Source of the DNA: Streptomyces reniochalinae | GTDB lineage: Bacteria > Actinomycetota > Actinomycetes > Streptomycetales > Streptomycetaceae | Direction: 5' to 3' | NCBI RefSeq assembly: GCF_003323735.1 | Contig: NZ_QOIM01000042.1 | Span: 248,001 to 312,000 of the forward strand | Length of the DNA stretch: 64,000 bases | In this document: positions 19,130 through 30,421 of the stretch, piece after piece | Position numbering within the stretch: the first letter of the stretch is position 1 | Layout: each line of letters starts with the position of its first letter | Notes under the pieces: model-generated | What the model was told of the DNA's origin: nothing | Database searches by the model: none | Seen by the model: only the letters and a program-made list of their open reading frames with translations | Translations under genes and position numbers: made by a program

Positions 19130-20689
19130 GTGAGCGACGAGCCCCAGCCCCACGAACCCGACCCGTCCCTCTACGAGCCCGCGGAGTCCCTCGACCCCGA
19201 CGAGTCGCCCGACGCGTTCGAGGAGATCGTCGGCGAGGAGACCGACCGCGATCCGGATCTCGCGGTGATCGAGGCGGGCAGCCGCACCCTGCGGGCCCAG
19301 GCCGGACCCCCGCAGCCGGACGTCGTGCCCGGCAGGCCCGAGGACCCCGAGGTGGACCGGGCGCTGCGCGAGGTGGAGGAGGCGCTGGCCACCCGCTGGG
19401 GCGAGACGAAACTGGACCCCTCGGTCCAGCGCATCGCCGCGCTGGTGGACGTGCTGGGGGACCCGCAGCGCTCCTACCCCTCCATCCACATCACCGGCAC
19501 CAACGGCAAGACGACCACGGCCCGCATGGTCGAGGCGCTGCTGTCCGCTTTCGAGCTGCGCACCGGACGCTACAGCTCCCCGCACGTGCAGTCGGTCACC
19601 GAGCGCATCAGCATCGACGGCGCCCCCGTCTCCGCGGAGCGCTTCATCGAGACCTACCGCGACATCGAGCCGTACGTCGAGATGGTCGACGCCCGGCAGG
19701 ACTACCGGCTCTCCTTCTTCGAGGTGCTCACCGGCATGGCGTACGCGGCCTTCGCCGACGCGCCGGTGGACGTCGCCGTCGTCGAGGTGGGCATGGGCGG
19801 CAGGTGGGACGCCACCAACGTCATCGACGCGGGCGTCGCGGTGGTCACCCCGATCTCGCTGGACCACACCGACCGGCTCGGCGACACGCCCGAGGCGATC
19901 GCGGTGGAGAAGTCCGGCATCGTCAAGCCCGACGCCACGGTGGTGCTGGCACAGCAGCCGGTGGAGGCGGCCTCCGTCGTGCTGAAGAAGGCCGTCGAGG
20001 TGGACGCCACCGTCGCGCGCGAGGGCATGGAGTTCGGCATCGTCGAGCGGCAGGTGGCGGTCGGCGGCCAGCAGCTGACCCTGCGCGGTCTCGGCGGCGA
20101 GTACCCCGACGTCTTCCTGCCGCTGCACGGCGCCCACATGGCGCACAACGCGAGTGTGGCCCTGGCCGCCGTCGAGGCCTTCTTCGGCATCGGCAGGCAG
20201 CAGGCCCGCGCCCTGGACATCGACGTGGTGCGCCAGGCCTTCGCCTCCGTCTCGTCGCCCGGCCGCCTGGAGGTGGTGCGCACCAGCCCCTCCGTGGTGC
20301 TGGACGCCGCCCACAACCCGGGCGGGGCGCGGGCCACGGCGGAGGCCGTCAGCGAGGCCTTCGACTTCAGCAGGCTGGTCGGAGTCGTCGCCCCGAGCGC
20401 GGGCAAGGACGTCCGCGGGCTGCTGGAGGCCTTCGAGCCGCTGTTGGCCGAGGTCGTGGTCACCCGCAACTCCAGCCACCGCGCGATGGACGTGGACGAG
20501 CTGGCCGCGGTCGCCGTGGAGGTCTTCGGCGAGGAGCGGGTCCAGGTCGAGCCGCGGCTGGATCTGGCGCTGGAGGAGGCGGTGACCCTCGCCGAGGAGG
20601 AGGGCGAGTACGCGGGGGCCGGGGTGTTGGTCACCGGCTCCGTCATCACGGTCGGCGAGGCCCGGCTGCTGCTGCGAGGGAGGCGCTAG
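19130..20689 (+). CDS. folC: dihydrofolate synthase / folylpolyglutamate synthase
   Basis: 519-residue Mur-ligase-family enzyme that adds glutamate to dihydropteroate and folates. P-loop GTNGKTTT at about residue 124; SSPHVQSVTERI, VVEVGMGGRWDATNVI and DHTDRLGDTPEAIAVEKSGI are all family signatures; LDAAHNPGGARAT marks the C-terminal domain. An acidic N-terminal extension of about 85 residues (EPDPSLYEPAESLDPDESPD...) precedes the core, as I recall for Streptomyces FolC. The next gene starts immediately after its stop, so they form an operon. Confidence 0.96.
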   Translation: MSDEPQPHEPDPSLYEPAESLDPDESPDAFEEIVGEETDRDPDLAVIEAGSRTLRAQAGPPQPDVVPGRPEDPEVDRALREVEEALATRWGETKLDPSVQRIAALVDVLGDPQRSYPSIHITGTNGKTTTARMVEALLSAFELRTGRYSSPHVQSVTERISIDGAPVSAERFIETYRDIEPYVEMVDARQDYRLSFFEVLTGMAYAAFADAPVDVAVVEVGMGGRWDATNVIDAGVAVVTPISLDHTDRLGDTPEAIAVEKSGIVKPDATVVLAQQPVEAASVVLKKAVEVDATVAREGMEFGIVERQVAVGGQQLTLRGLGGEYPDVFLPLHGAHMAHNASVALAAVEAFFGIGRQQARALDIDVVRQAFASVSSPGRLEVVRTSPSVVLDAAHNPGGARATAEAVSEAFDFSRLVGVVAPSAGKDVRGLLEAFEPLLAEVVVTRNSSHRAMDVDELAAVAVEVFGEERVQVEPRLDLALEEAVTLAEEEGEYAGAGVLVTGSVITVGEARLLLRGRR

Positions 20690-21055
20690 ATGCGCATGCT
20701 GGGTGCGTCCACGCTGATCGGTGAATTCTTCATCATCGGTTTCGCCGGATTGGTCGCGATGCGAACGAGTGACCTTTCTGCCTCCACCGTCTGGACGGTC
20801 AGCGGTATCGCGATGGTGCTGTGTGTACTGCTGTGCGGATTTCTCACCCGTCCGGGTGGCGTGCAGCTCGGCTGGGCGCTCCAGATCGCGTTGATCGCGA
20901 GCGGTTTCGTCGTTCCGATGATGTTTTTCCTGGGTGCCTGCTTCGCCGCGCTGTGGTGGGCTTCGGTGCACTTCGGCAAGAAGATCGACGAGGCGAAGGC
21001 GCGGTTCGCCGCGCAGTCGGCGGCCCAGGCCGCGCCCGAGCCGGACGCTGCGTGA
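20690..21055 (+). CDS. DUF4233 membrane protein
   Basis: 121 residues with three or four hydrophobic segments (FFIIGFAGLVAM; VSGIAMVLCVLLCGFL; LGWALQIALIASGFVVPMMFFLGACFAALWW) and a polar C-terminus with an Ala/Gln-rich helix. Its ATG abuts the folC TAG (TAGATG), so translation is coupled. The DUF4233 family is found next to folC in actinobacteria; function unknown. Several A/T-ending codons near the start are less biased than in its neighbours. Confidence 0.88.
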   Translation: MRMLGASTLIGEFFIIGFAGLVAMRTSDLSASTVWTVSGIAMVLCVLLCGFLTRPGGVQLGWALQIALIASGFVVPMMFFLGACFAALWWASVHFGKKIDEAKARFAAQSAAQAAPEPDAA

Positions 21056-21230
21056 GACCGGCTGCCCTCACCCATGTAGCCTCTTTTGACCGCCGGGCTT
21101 CACGTCGCGTCACCGCGCCCGGCCTGGCGGAGCCTGCCCTCCCTTTGGGGATGCCTCCCGGCGGCAGCCGGGGGACTCCGGCCGGGAGGTGCGCCCAGCC
21201 GTCGCACGACCAGCCAAGGAGTCGCCCCAC

Positions 21231-21644
21231 ATGCCCGAGCGCACCCTCGTCATCCTCAAGCCCGATGCCGTCCGACGTGGTTTGACGGGTGAGATCATCG
21301 GCCGTATCGAGCGCAAGGCGGGCTGGTCTCTCGCGGCTCTCGAGCTGCGCACTCTGGACCGCGCCACGCTGGAGCAGCACTACGCCGAGCACGAGGGACG
21401 CCCGTTCTACGAGCCGCTGGTGGAGTTCATGGCCTCGGGCCCGTCCGTCGTCATGGTCGTCGAGGGCGAACGGGTGATCGAGGGGGTGCGTGCTCTCGCG
21501 GGGCCCACCGACCCGATCGCCGCCGCTCCCGGCTCGGTACGCGGAGACTTCGGCACCATCGTGCGGGAGAACCTCATTCACGCCTCGGACTCCGAGGAGT
21601 CCGCGGAGCGGGAGATGAAGTTTTTTTTCCCGAGTTTTGCCTGA
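21231..21644 (+). CDS. ndk: nucleoside-diphosphate kinase
   Basis: 137 residues; transfers gamma-phosphate between NTPs and NDPs through a phospho-His. The active-site motif is NLIHASDSEESAERE with the His at ~116; the N-terminal ERTLVILKPDAVRRGL is the family start. ATG 21231 has AAGGAG at 21216-21221. A -10-like TAGCCT at 21077-21082 would give a leader of about 140 nt. The C-terminus reads KFFFPSFA, encoded by an 8-T run (ttt ttt ttc) and more TTT, codons almost absent elsewhere in this window. Confidence 0.97.
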   Translation: MPERTLVILKPDAVRRGLTGEIIGRIERKAGWSLAALELRTLDRATLEQHYAEHEGRPFYEPLVEFMASGPSVVMVVEGERVIEGVRALAGPTDPIAAAPGSVRGDFGTIVRENLIHASDSEESAEREMKFFFPSFA

Positions 21645-21891
21645 GGCGAGCGGCTTACCGGCACGGGGGGCCGATTGAGGCGCGAGAGGCGCCCGGAGCG
21701 CCTCCGACACGACGTCACCATTACGGTGGCGGTTCCCACTTCCGCCGACAATGGCAAAGGAACCGTCTCCACGTGTTCGAGCAAGCGCGTCTACGATGGA
21801 ACCCTCGCGCTTTGAGCACGCACCGGGCGCGTACCCACCTCCTTCCGTAGCCGCACTCCACATCGCCCCACTTGGAAGGCCAGACGCATCC

Positions 21892-22923
21892 ATGGGAACC
21901 AACATGTCGTTCATCGGCCGTGATATGGCTGTCGACCTCGGGACCGCCAACACGCTGGTGTACGTCAGGGGTCGCGGGATCGTCCTCAACGAGCCGTCCG
22001 TCGTCGCGATCAACACGAACACGGGCGGAATCCTCGCGGTCGGCGCCGAAGCGAAGAAGATGATCGGCCGCACCCCTGGCAACATCGTCGCGGTCCGGCC
22101 GCTGAAGGACGGCGTCATCGCCGACTTCGAGATCACCGAGCGGATGCTCCGCTACTTCATTCTGAAAATCCACAAGCGCCGTTATCTCGCCCGCCCCCGG
22201 GTGGTGGTGTGCGTGCCGTCGGGTATCACCGGCGTCGAGCGCCGTGCCGTCATCGAGGCCTCCACCCAGGCCGGCGCCCGCCAGGTGCACATCATCGAGG
22301 AGCCGATGGCCGCGGCGATCGGTTCCGGCCTGCCGGTGCACGAGGCCACCGGCAACATGGTCGTGGACATCGGCGGCGGCACCACCGAGGTGGCCGTCAT
22401 CTCGCTCGGCGGCATCGTCACCGCGCAGTCCATCCGGGTGGCGGGTGACGAGCTGGACAACGCGATCATCCAGCACATCAAGAAGGAGTACAGCCTCCTG
22501 CTGGGCGAGCGCACCGCCGAGTCCATCAAGCTCACCATTGGTTCGGCGCACGACCTGGAGAAGGACGAGCACACCGAGATCCGCGGCCGTGACCTGGTCA
22601 GCGGCTTGCCGAAGACGGTGGTGATCTCCGCGGGCGAGGTCCGCAAGGCTATTGAGGAGCCCGTCAACGCCATCGTCGACGCGGTCAAGACGACGCTCGA
22701 CAAGTGCCCGCCCGAGCTGTCCGGTGACGTGATGGACCGCGGCATCGTGCTCACCGGCGGCGGCGCCCTGCTCCGCGGCCTGGACGAGCGGCTCCGCCGG
22801 GAGACGGGCATGCCCATCCACATCGCCGAGGACCCGCTGGACTCGGTGGCGCTGGGTTCGGGCAAGTGCGTCGAGGAGTTCGAGGCGCTCCAGCAGGTGC
22901 TCGACGCCCAACCGCGCCGCTGA
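21892..22923 (+). CDS. mreB: rod-shape-determining protein MreB
   Basis: 343-residue actin homologue. Phosphate 1 motif is AVDLGTANTLVYV, phosphate 2 is VVDIGGGTTEVAVI, and the adenosine motif is GIVLTGGGALLRGL. In Streptomyces MreB acts mainly in spore-wall synthesis. I take ATG 21892 (MGTNMSFIG), with GGAAGG upstream; the frame is open further back but is not conserved. First gene of mreB-mreC-mreD-mrdA-rodA, whose products form the elongasome-like complex. The 247-bp upstream gap after ndk should hold its promoter; no terminator is evident there. Confidence 0.97.
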   Translation: MGTNMSFIGRDMAVDLGTANTLVYVRGRGIVLNEPSVVAINTNTGGILAVGAEAKKMIGRTPGNIVAVRPLKDGVIADFEITERMLRYFILKIHKRRYLARPRVVVCVPSGITGVERRAVIEASTQAGARQVHIIEEPMAAAIGSGLPVHEATGNMVVDIGGGTTEVAVISLGGIVTAQSIRVAGDELDNAIIQHIKKEYSLLLGERTAESIKLTIGSAHDLEKDEHTEIRGRDLVSGLPKTVVISAGEVRKAIEEPVNAIVDAVKTTLDKCPPELSGDVMDRGIVLTGGGALLRGLDERLRRETGMPIHIAEDPLDSVALGSGKCVEEFEALQQVLDAQPRR

Positions 22924-23059
22924 CCGGCGAATAGCACGCCTGTTCGCGACAACCGCAATAACTGACCGTTCAGCGGCGGGTCGTTAAGCCCAGTGGCGGC
23001 CGCCGTCACGCACCCCGCCCCGGCGGGGCTGCCTCACCAGAAAGGCACGGCCGCCGCAC

Positions 23060-23995
23060 GTGAGGGACACACGAGAAAGCCGGCTGCTGCTCGTCCTGCT
23101 GATCGCCATCGCGTTCGCACTGATCACGGTGGACCTCAGAGGGGGCGAGCAGTCTCCGCTCGACGGCGTACGGCAGGGGGCCGCCTCCGCGCTCGGTCCG
23201 GTCGAGAGCGGGGTGGCCACCGCGGTCGACCCCGTCGGCAACGCCATCGCCGCCGTCCGCGACTCGGGTGACCGCCACGACAGAATCACCCGCCTGGAGC
23301 AGGAGAACGCGGCGCTCAAGCAGCAACTCGGCTCCAAGGACCGCAACCGCGCCCGCGCCAAGGAACTCGACAAGCTCCTCAAGACCGCCGGCGCGGGCGG
23401 CTACGGGGTCAAGGGCGCACAGGTCATCGCGATCGGTGCGGCGCAGGGTTTCTCGTGGACGGTCACCCTGGACGCCGGCCGTGAGGACGGCATCCGCCGC
23501 GACATGACCGTCCTCAACGGTGACGGACTGGTCGGCCGGGTCACCACCGTCGGCTCCTCCACCTCCACCGTGCTGCTCGCCAACGACCCGGACTTCACCG
23601 TCGGCACCCGCATCGAGAAGACCAACGAACTGGGCTTCGCCGCGGGGCGCGGCGGCAACGCGCTCAGCGTCCAGCTCCTCAACGGCAAGGCCAAGGTGGA
23701 CAAGGGCGACCGGCTGGTCACCTTCGGGTCCAGCAACGACAAGCCGTTCGTGCCCGGCGTGCCCGTCGGCGAGGTCACCAAGGTCGAGCGGAACAAGGGC
23801 ACGCTCACCCGTACGGTCCAGGTCAAGCCCTACGTCGGCTTCACCCGTCTCGACGTGGTCGGCATCGTCGTCGAGCCCCCGCGCGAGGACCCCAGGGACG
23901 AGGTTCTCAGGTCCAAGAAGCCCGCCAAGCCCAAGCCCGCACCCACGGTGACCGTGACCGCCACGCCCGGCGGCGAATCCTCGCCCAGGAGCTGA
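23060..23995 (+). CDS. mreC: rod-shape-determining protein MreC
   Basis: 311 residues: an N-terminal membrane helix (LLLVLLIAIAFALITV, ~9-24), a coiled coil (RITRLEQENAALKQQL and on, ~74-108), then the two beta-barrel MreC domain with DGIRRDMTVLNGDGLVGRV and LVTFGSSNDKPFVPGVPVG. A Lys/Pro tail ends the protein. It bridges MreB/MreD with PBP2 in the periplasm-like space. GTG start at 23060 with only a weak AAAGG upstream; the gap from mreB is 136 bp. Confidence 0.95.
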   Translation: MRDTRESRLLLVLLIAIAFALITVDLRGGEQSPLDGVRQGAASALGPVESGVATAVDPVGNAIAAVRDSGDRHDRITRLEQENAALKQQLGSKDRNRARAKELDKLLKTAGAGGYGVKGAQVIAIGAAQGFSWTVTLDAGREDGIRRDMTVLNGDGLVGRVTTVGSSTSTVLLANDPDFTVGTRIEKTNELGFAAGRGGNALSVQLLNGKAKVDKGDRLVTFGSSNDKPFVPGVPVGEVTKVERNKGTLTRTVQVKPYVGFTRLDVVGIVVEPPREDPRDEVLRSKKPAKPKPAPTVTVTATPGGESSPRS

Positions 23996-24001
23996 TCCGC
24001 A

Positions 24002-24739
24002 GTGCTGTACGTCAACCGGATGCTTCTCACGGCCGCTCTCGTGGTCGTCGCCCTCATCGTGCAGGTCACCGTGTTGGCCCGGCTCCAACTGCCCGGTGCC
24101 GTCCCCGACCTGCTGCTGTTGACCGTCCTCGGCCTCGCGCTGGTCTACGGCCACACCGCCGGCGCCCTCGTCGGCTTCGTCGCCGGACTGCTGGCCGACG
24201 TCGCCCCGCCCGCCGACCACGCCGTGGGGCGCTACGCGCTGGTGCTCTGCCTCATCGGCTACGCCGCGGGCCTGACCAAGCCGGAGGCGGGGCAGCACCG
24301 CTCGGCGACCGTCCCGATGCTCGTCGTCGCCTCCGCGGCGATCGGCTCCACCCTGCTGTACGCGGGCGTCGGCGCGCTGGTCGGCGACACCGCGGCCCGG
24401 CAGGTCGGCCTCACCGGACTGCTGGCCACCGCCACCCTCTACGACCTGCTGCTCGCGCCGTTCGTCGTCCCCCTGGTCATGGCGCTGGCGCGGCGCGGCG
24501 AGAAGGATCCGCTCGGTGCCGAACCGGGCGGCGGCAGCGCAGGCGGCGGTATGCGCGCCTACGGCTGGCTCGCCTCCGGCGCCAGCCTCAGCCCCTCGGG
24601 CAGCGGTCTGCTCGGCAAGGGCGGCAAGCCGGGCAAGGGTGTGAAAGCCGGCAAACGCACCTCGCGCAACAAGACGATGGACCTGAGCGGCGGCGGCCGG
24701 TCCAAGACGGGCGGGATCAAGGGGGTCAAGCGGCTGTGA
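24002..24739 (+). CDS. mreD: rod-shape-determining protein MreD
   Basis: 245 residues, with five or six membrane helices over ~1-165. A long basic Gly/Lys-rich cytoplasmic tail (about 70 residues, GKGGKPGKGVKAGKRTSRNK) follows; it is longer than in rod-shaped bacteria. GTG at 24002, 6 bp behind mreC, indicates one transcript. It is a membrane partner of MreC and PBP2. Confidence 0.93.
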   Translation: MLYVNRMLLTAALVVVALIVQVTVLARLQLPGAVPDLLLLTVLGLALVYGHTAGALVGFVAGLLADVAPPADHAVGRYALVLCLIGYAAGLTKPEAGQHRSATVPMLVVASAAIGSTLLYAGVGALVGDTAARQVGLTGLLATATLYDLLLAPFVVPLVMALARRGEKDPLGAEPGGGSAGGGMRAYGWLASGASLSPSGSGLLGKGGKPGKGVKAGKRTSRNKTMDLSGGGRSKTGGIKGVKRL

Positions 24740-24814
24740 GAGCCCTCCCTCCCCAGCCTGCGGCCGGGAGGTGCCCCCACCCGACCACCACCCCTCAAGG
24801 AGGCGCTTCGCGCC

Positions 24815-27097
24815 GTGAGTAACATTCCTGAGACCGGCCGCACCTCCCGTGTCACGATCCGGCTGATCGCCATTCAGGTCCTGGTGATGTCGTTGCTGCT
24901 CACTCTCGGCGGGCGGCTGTGGTACTTGCAGATCCGCAATGGCGACGAGTACCAGAAGGAAGCCAAGGGCAACCACGTCCAGCAGGTCGTCGAGCCCGCC
25001 GTGCGCGGCTCCATCCTGGACTCCCGCGGGGTACCCATCGCCGACAACGAGACCCGGCTGGTCGTCTCCGCCTCCCGCACCGAACTGATGAAGCAGGACG
25101 ACGAGGGCGAGGCCGTCCTCGAACGGCTCGCCAAGGTCCTCGGCATGGAGGCCAAGACCGTCAAGCAGAAGGTCCGCCTCTGCGACGCGAAGACCCCGCA
25201 GCCCTGCTGGAACGGTTCCCCCTACCAGCCGATCCCGGTCACCGACGACGCCAAGCCCAAGCAGGCCCTCCAGATCCGGGAGCGCTCCGAGGACTTCCCC
25301 GGCATCACCGCCGAGCCGGAGGCGGTACGCCGGTACGCCGCGCCGTACGGGGCGAACACCGCTCAGGCGCTCGGCTACCTCTCGCCCGTCACCGACGAGG
25401 AGATCGAGAAGGCCAAGGACACCGACTCCCCCTTCCTGCCCTCCGACGAGATCGGCCGCTCGGGCCTGGAGCGCACCTACGACAGCAAGCTGCGGGGCAG
25501 CTCGGGCGTCACCCGCTACGAGGTCGACAACCTCGGCCGGGTGATGGGGGAGGCCGAGAGCGAGAAGGCCCGCCCCGGGTCCAACCTGGTCACCTCCATC
25601 GACTCCCGCGTTCAGGCCGTCGCCGAGACCCAGCTCGACCAGGCGATGAAGAACGCGCGCAAGGAGTTCGACAAGAACACCGGCCGCAACTACAAGGCCG
25701 ACGCCGGCGCCGTCGTCGTCATGGAGAACAAGACGGGCCGCGTCGTGTCCATGGCCTCCAACCCCGAGTACGACCCCAACGCCTGGGTCGGCGGCATCTC
25801 CGGCAAGGAGTACGCGAAGCTCACCGGCAAGGACTCCAACTACCCGCTGCTCAACCGCTCCATCCAGGGCCTGTCTGCGCCGGGATCCATCTTCAAGGTC
25901 ATTTCCACCAGCGCCGCCGTCAAGGCCGGGTACCCCTTCAACGGCAACTACGAGTGCTCCTCGGACTACAAGGTGGGCGGCCAGGTCTTCAAGAACTACG
26001 AGTCCAAGGGCTACGGCGACATCGGCCTCGGCCGCGCCCTGGAGGTCTCCTGCGACACCGTCTTCTACCGGCTGGCCCACAAGGAGTGGAAGAAGGACGG
26101 CGGGAACATGCCCAAGAAGGGCGCCCGCGACCACTTCTACAAGACGGCCCACCAGTTCGGCCTCGGCGAGAAGACCGGCATCGACCTGCCCAACGAGGTC
26201 TCGGGCCGCGTTCCGGACCGCGAGTGGAAGAAGAACTACTGGGAAGCCAACAAGGACGCCTGGTGCAAGCAGGCCGAGGACGGCGGCGACAACCCCAGCT
26301 ACGCCGAGAAGATCGCCAAGGAGAACTGCGTCTCCGGCATGAAGATGCGCGCCGGTGACAGCATCAACTACTCCATCGGCCAGGGCGACACCCTCGTCAC
26401 CCCCATCCAGATGGCCACCATCTACGGCGCCCTCGGCAACGGCGGCACCCTCTACGACCCCACCCTCGGCAAGGCGGTCATCAGCCCCGACGGCAAGACC
26501 GTCAACGAGATCGAGCCCACCTCGCACGGCAAGCTGCCGCTGACCAAGAAGACGCTGGGGCAGATGGACAAGGCACTCCAGGGCGTCGCCACGCGCGGCT
26601 CGGCGGCCTGGCGGTTCGGCGAGGCCGGCTGGCCCCAGGACAAGATCAAGATTCGTGCCAAGACCGGTACGGCCGAGGTCGCGGGCAAGCAGACCACCTC
26701 CTGGCTGGCCACCTACACCGACGACTTCACCGTCGTGATGACCATCTCCCAGGGCGGTACGGGATCCGGCGCCTCCGGGCCCGCCGTGCGCAACATCTAC
26801 GACGCGATGTACGGCGTCGGCGAGGACGGCGGCATCGACAAGAAGAAGGCCCTGCTGCCCAAGCCCCAGGCCGCGCTGCCCAAGATCTCCAAGGACGGCA
26901 CCATCGTCCCCCAGCGGGACAAGCGCCCCGCCGACGACGGCGCCAAGCGCCGGGTCGCCGAACCCCCGGCCGAGTCCCCCGAGACGCGGCGCGAGGCCCA
27001 GGCGGCGCGGCACGAGGGCGAGCGGCAGCAGCGGCAACGCGACGGCGCCCGCCAGGCACGTACAACCCTCCAGATCGCGGGAGGTGAACGACGATGA
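24815..27097 (+). CDS. mrdA: penicillin-binding protein 2 (class B transpeptidase)
   Basis: 760 residues. A short cytoplasmic N-terminus and a membrane helix (LIAIQVLVMSLLLTLGG) are followed by the PBP dimerisation domain (PAVRGSILDSRGVPIADN) and the transpeptidase with S358-x-x-K361 (SIFK) and KTG at 616-618 (KTGTAEV). The last ~60 residues are charged Arg/Glu/Ala-rich. It cross-links peptidoglycan with RodA as glycan polymerase. GTG 24815 with AAGGAGG at 24797-24803. It shares ATGA with rodA (27094-27097). Confidence 0.96.
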   Translation: MSNIPETGRTSRVTIRLIAIQVLVMSLLLTLGGRLWYLQIRNGDEYQKEAKGNHVQQVVEPAVRGSILDSRGVPIADNETRLVVSASRTELMKQDDEGEAVLERLAKVLGMEAKTVKQKVRLCDAKTPQPCWNGSPYQPIPVTDDAKPKQALQIRERSEDFPGITAEPEAVRRYAAPYGANTAQALGYLSPVTDEEIEKAKDTDSPFLPSDEIGRSGLERTYDSKLRGSSGVTRYEVDNLGRVMGEAESEKARPGSNLVTSIDSRVQAVAETQLDQAMKNARKEFDKNTGRNYKADAGAVVVMENKTGRVVSMASNPEYDPNAWVGGISGKEYAKLTGKDSNYPLLNRSIQGLSAPGSIFKVISTSAAVKAGYPFNGNYECSSDYKVGGQVFKNYESKGYGDIGLGRALEVSCDTVFYRLAHKEWKKDGGNMPKKGARDHFYKTAHQFGLGEKTGIDLPNEVSGRVPDREWKKNYWEANKDAWCKQAEDGGDNPSYAEKIAKENCVSGMKMRAGDSINYSIGQGDTLVTPIQMATIYGALGNGGTLYDPTLGKAVISPDGKTVNEIEPTSHGKLPLTKKTLGQMDKALQGVATRGSAAWRFGEAGWPQDKIKIRAKTGTAEVAGKQTTSWLATYTDDFTVVMTISQGGTGSGASGPAVRNIYDAMYGVGEDGGIDKKKALLPKPQAALPKISKDGTIVPQRDKRPADDGAKRRVAEPPAESPETRREAQAARHEGERQQRQRDGARQARTTLQIAGGERR

Positions 27098-28293
27098 GCA
27101 CCCGCACGTTCGCGCTGGACGGCTACGGTCCCCGCAAGCGGTCCGCCTGGAACCGGCTGACCGCACGCGACTCGGTCGTGTGGCGCATGGACTGGATCAT
27201 GCTGCTGTCCGGCACGGTCCTCGCCGTCATCGGTTCGCTGCTCGTCTACTCCGCCACCCGCAACCGCACGGAGCTCAACCAGGGAGACCCCCAGTACTTC
27301 CTGGTACGGCACATCATCAGCCTCATCGTCGGCGTGGCCCTGATGGGCGCCACCGTGTGGCTCGGCCACCGCAGACTGCGCAGCGCCGTACCGGTGCTCT
27401 ACGGCGTCACCGTGCTGCTCGCCCTCGCCGTCCTCACCCCGCTCGGCGCCACCATCAACGGCTCCAGGGCCTGGCTGAACCTGGGCGGCGGCTTCACCGT
27501 CCAGCCCGCCGAGTTCATCAAGATCACCGTGATCCTCGGCATGGCGATGCTGCTCGCCGCCAAGGTCGACGCCGGCGACCGGGAACACCCCGACCACCGC
27601 ACCGTGCTGCACGCGCTGGGCATGGCGGCCCTGCCCATCGTGATCATCCTGGCGATGCCCGACCTCGGCTCCGTCATGGTGCTGGTCATGATCGTGCTGG
27701 CCGTCCTGCTGGCCTCCGGCGCCTCCAACCGCTGGGTCATCGGCCTGTGCCTGGCCGGGGCCCTCGGCGCGGTGCTGGTGTGGGCGCTCGGGCTGCTCGA
27801 CGAGTACCAGATCAACCGGTTCGCGGCCTTCGCCAACCCCGCGCTGGACCCGGCGGGCGTGGGCTACAACACCAACCAGGCCCGCATCGCCATCGGCTCG
27901 GGCGGCCTCACCGGCAAGGGGCTCTTCGAGGGCACCCAGACCACCGGGCAGTTCGTCCCCGAACAGCAGACCGACTTCGTCTTCACCGTCGCCGGGGAGG
28001 AACTCGGCTTCGTCGGCGGCGGACTGATCCTTCTCCTCCTCGGCGTCCTGATCTGGCGCGCCTGCCGGATCGCGCGGGAATCGACGTCGCTCTACAGCAC
28101 CATCGTCGCCTCCGGCGTGATCGCCTGGTTCGCCTTCCAGGCGTTCGAGAACATCGGCATGACGCTGGGCATCATGCCCGTCGCGGGACTGCCCCTGCCC
28201 TTCGTCTCCTACGGCGGCACGTCCATGTTCGCCGTCTGGATCGCGGTGGGACTGTTGCAGTCCATCCGCACCCAGAAACCCATAGCGGCGTAG
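27094..28293 (+). CDS. rodA: SEDS-family peptidoglycan polymerase RodA
   Basis: 399 residues, ten predicted membrane helices of the SEDS fold. NGSRAWLNLGGGFTVQPAEFIK is the family signature containing the W-x2-PSE-like loop, and the QQTDFVFTVAGEELGFVGG region holds the essential Asp. The C-terminal GLPLPFVSYGGTSMF motif is intact. It polymerises lipid II and pairs with the upstream PBP2, with which it is translationally coupled. Last gene of the mre operon. Confidence 0.96.
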   Translation: MSTRTFALDGYGPRKRSAWNRLTARDSVVWRMDWIMLLSGTVLAVIGSLLVYSATRNRTELNQGDPQYFLVRHIISLIVGVALMGATVWLGHRRLRSAVPVLYGVTVLLALAVLTPLGATINGSRAWLNLGGGFTVQPAEFIKITVILGMAMLLAAKVDAGDREHPDHRTVLHALGMAALPIVIILAMPDLGSVMVLVMIVLAVLLASGASNRWVIGLCLAGALGAVLVWALGLLDEYQINRFAAFANPALDPAGVGYNTNQARIAIGSGGLTGKGLFEGTQTTGQFVPEQQTDFVFTVAGEELGFVGGGLILLLLGVLIWRACRIARESTSLYSTIVASGVIAWFAFQAFENIGMTLGIMPVAGLPLPFVSYGGTSMFAVWIAVGLLQSIRTQKPIAA

Positions 28294-28418
28294 GGCAGCG
28301 CAGGGGAGCCCGGGCGGAGCCATCGGGCGGGTGGGCGACAACCGTTACTCTGGACGACCGGCCCTGTCATCCCCGGAGCCCGTCCGGGGGCACCCCCCAG
28401 TGAAAGTGCGCTCACCAG

Positions 28419-30344
<1,926 letters not shown>

Positions 30345-30421
30345 GCGCGTGCGGGGGCCGGATACGGCCCCCGGCCGAGCCCCCGGGCCGGCCCGGCCGA
30401 GGGCGCTGGCACACTGGCGCG

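Noticed and set aside
23006..27166. 1386-codon minus-strand frame over mreC-mreD-mrdA
   Set aside because: Spans three well-identified plus-strand genes and reads as Leu/Gly/Asp-rich antisense sequence.
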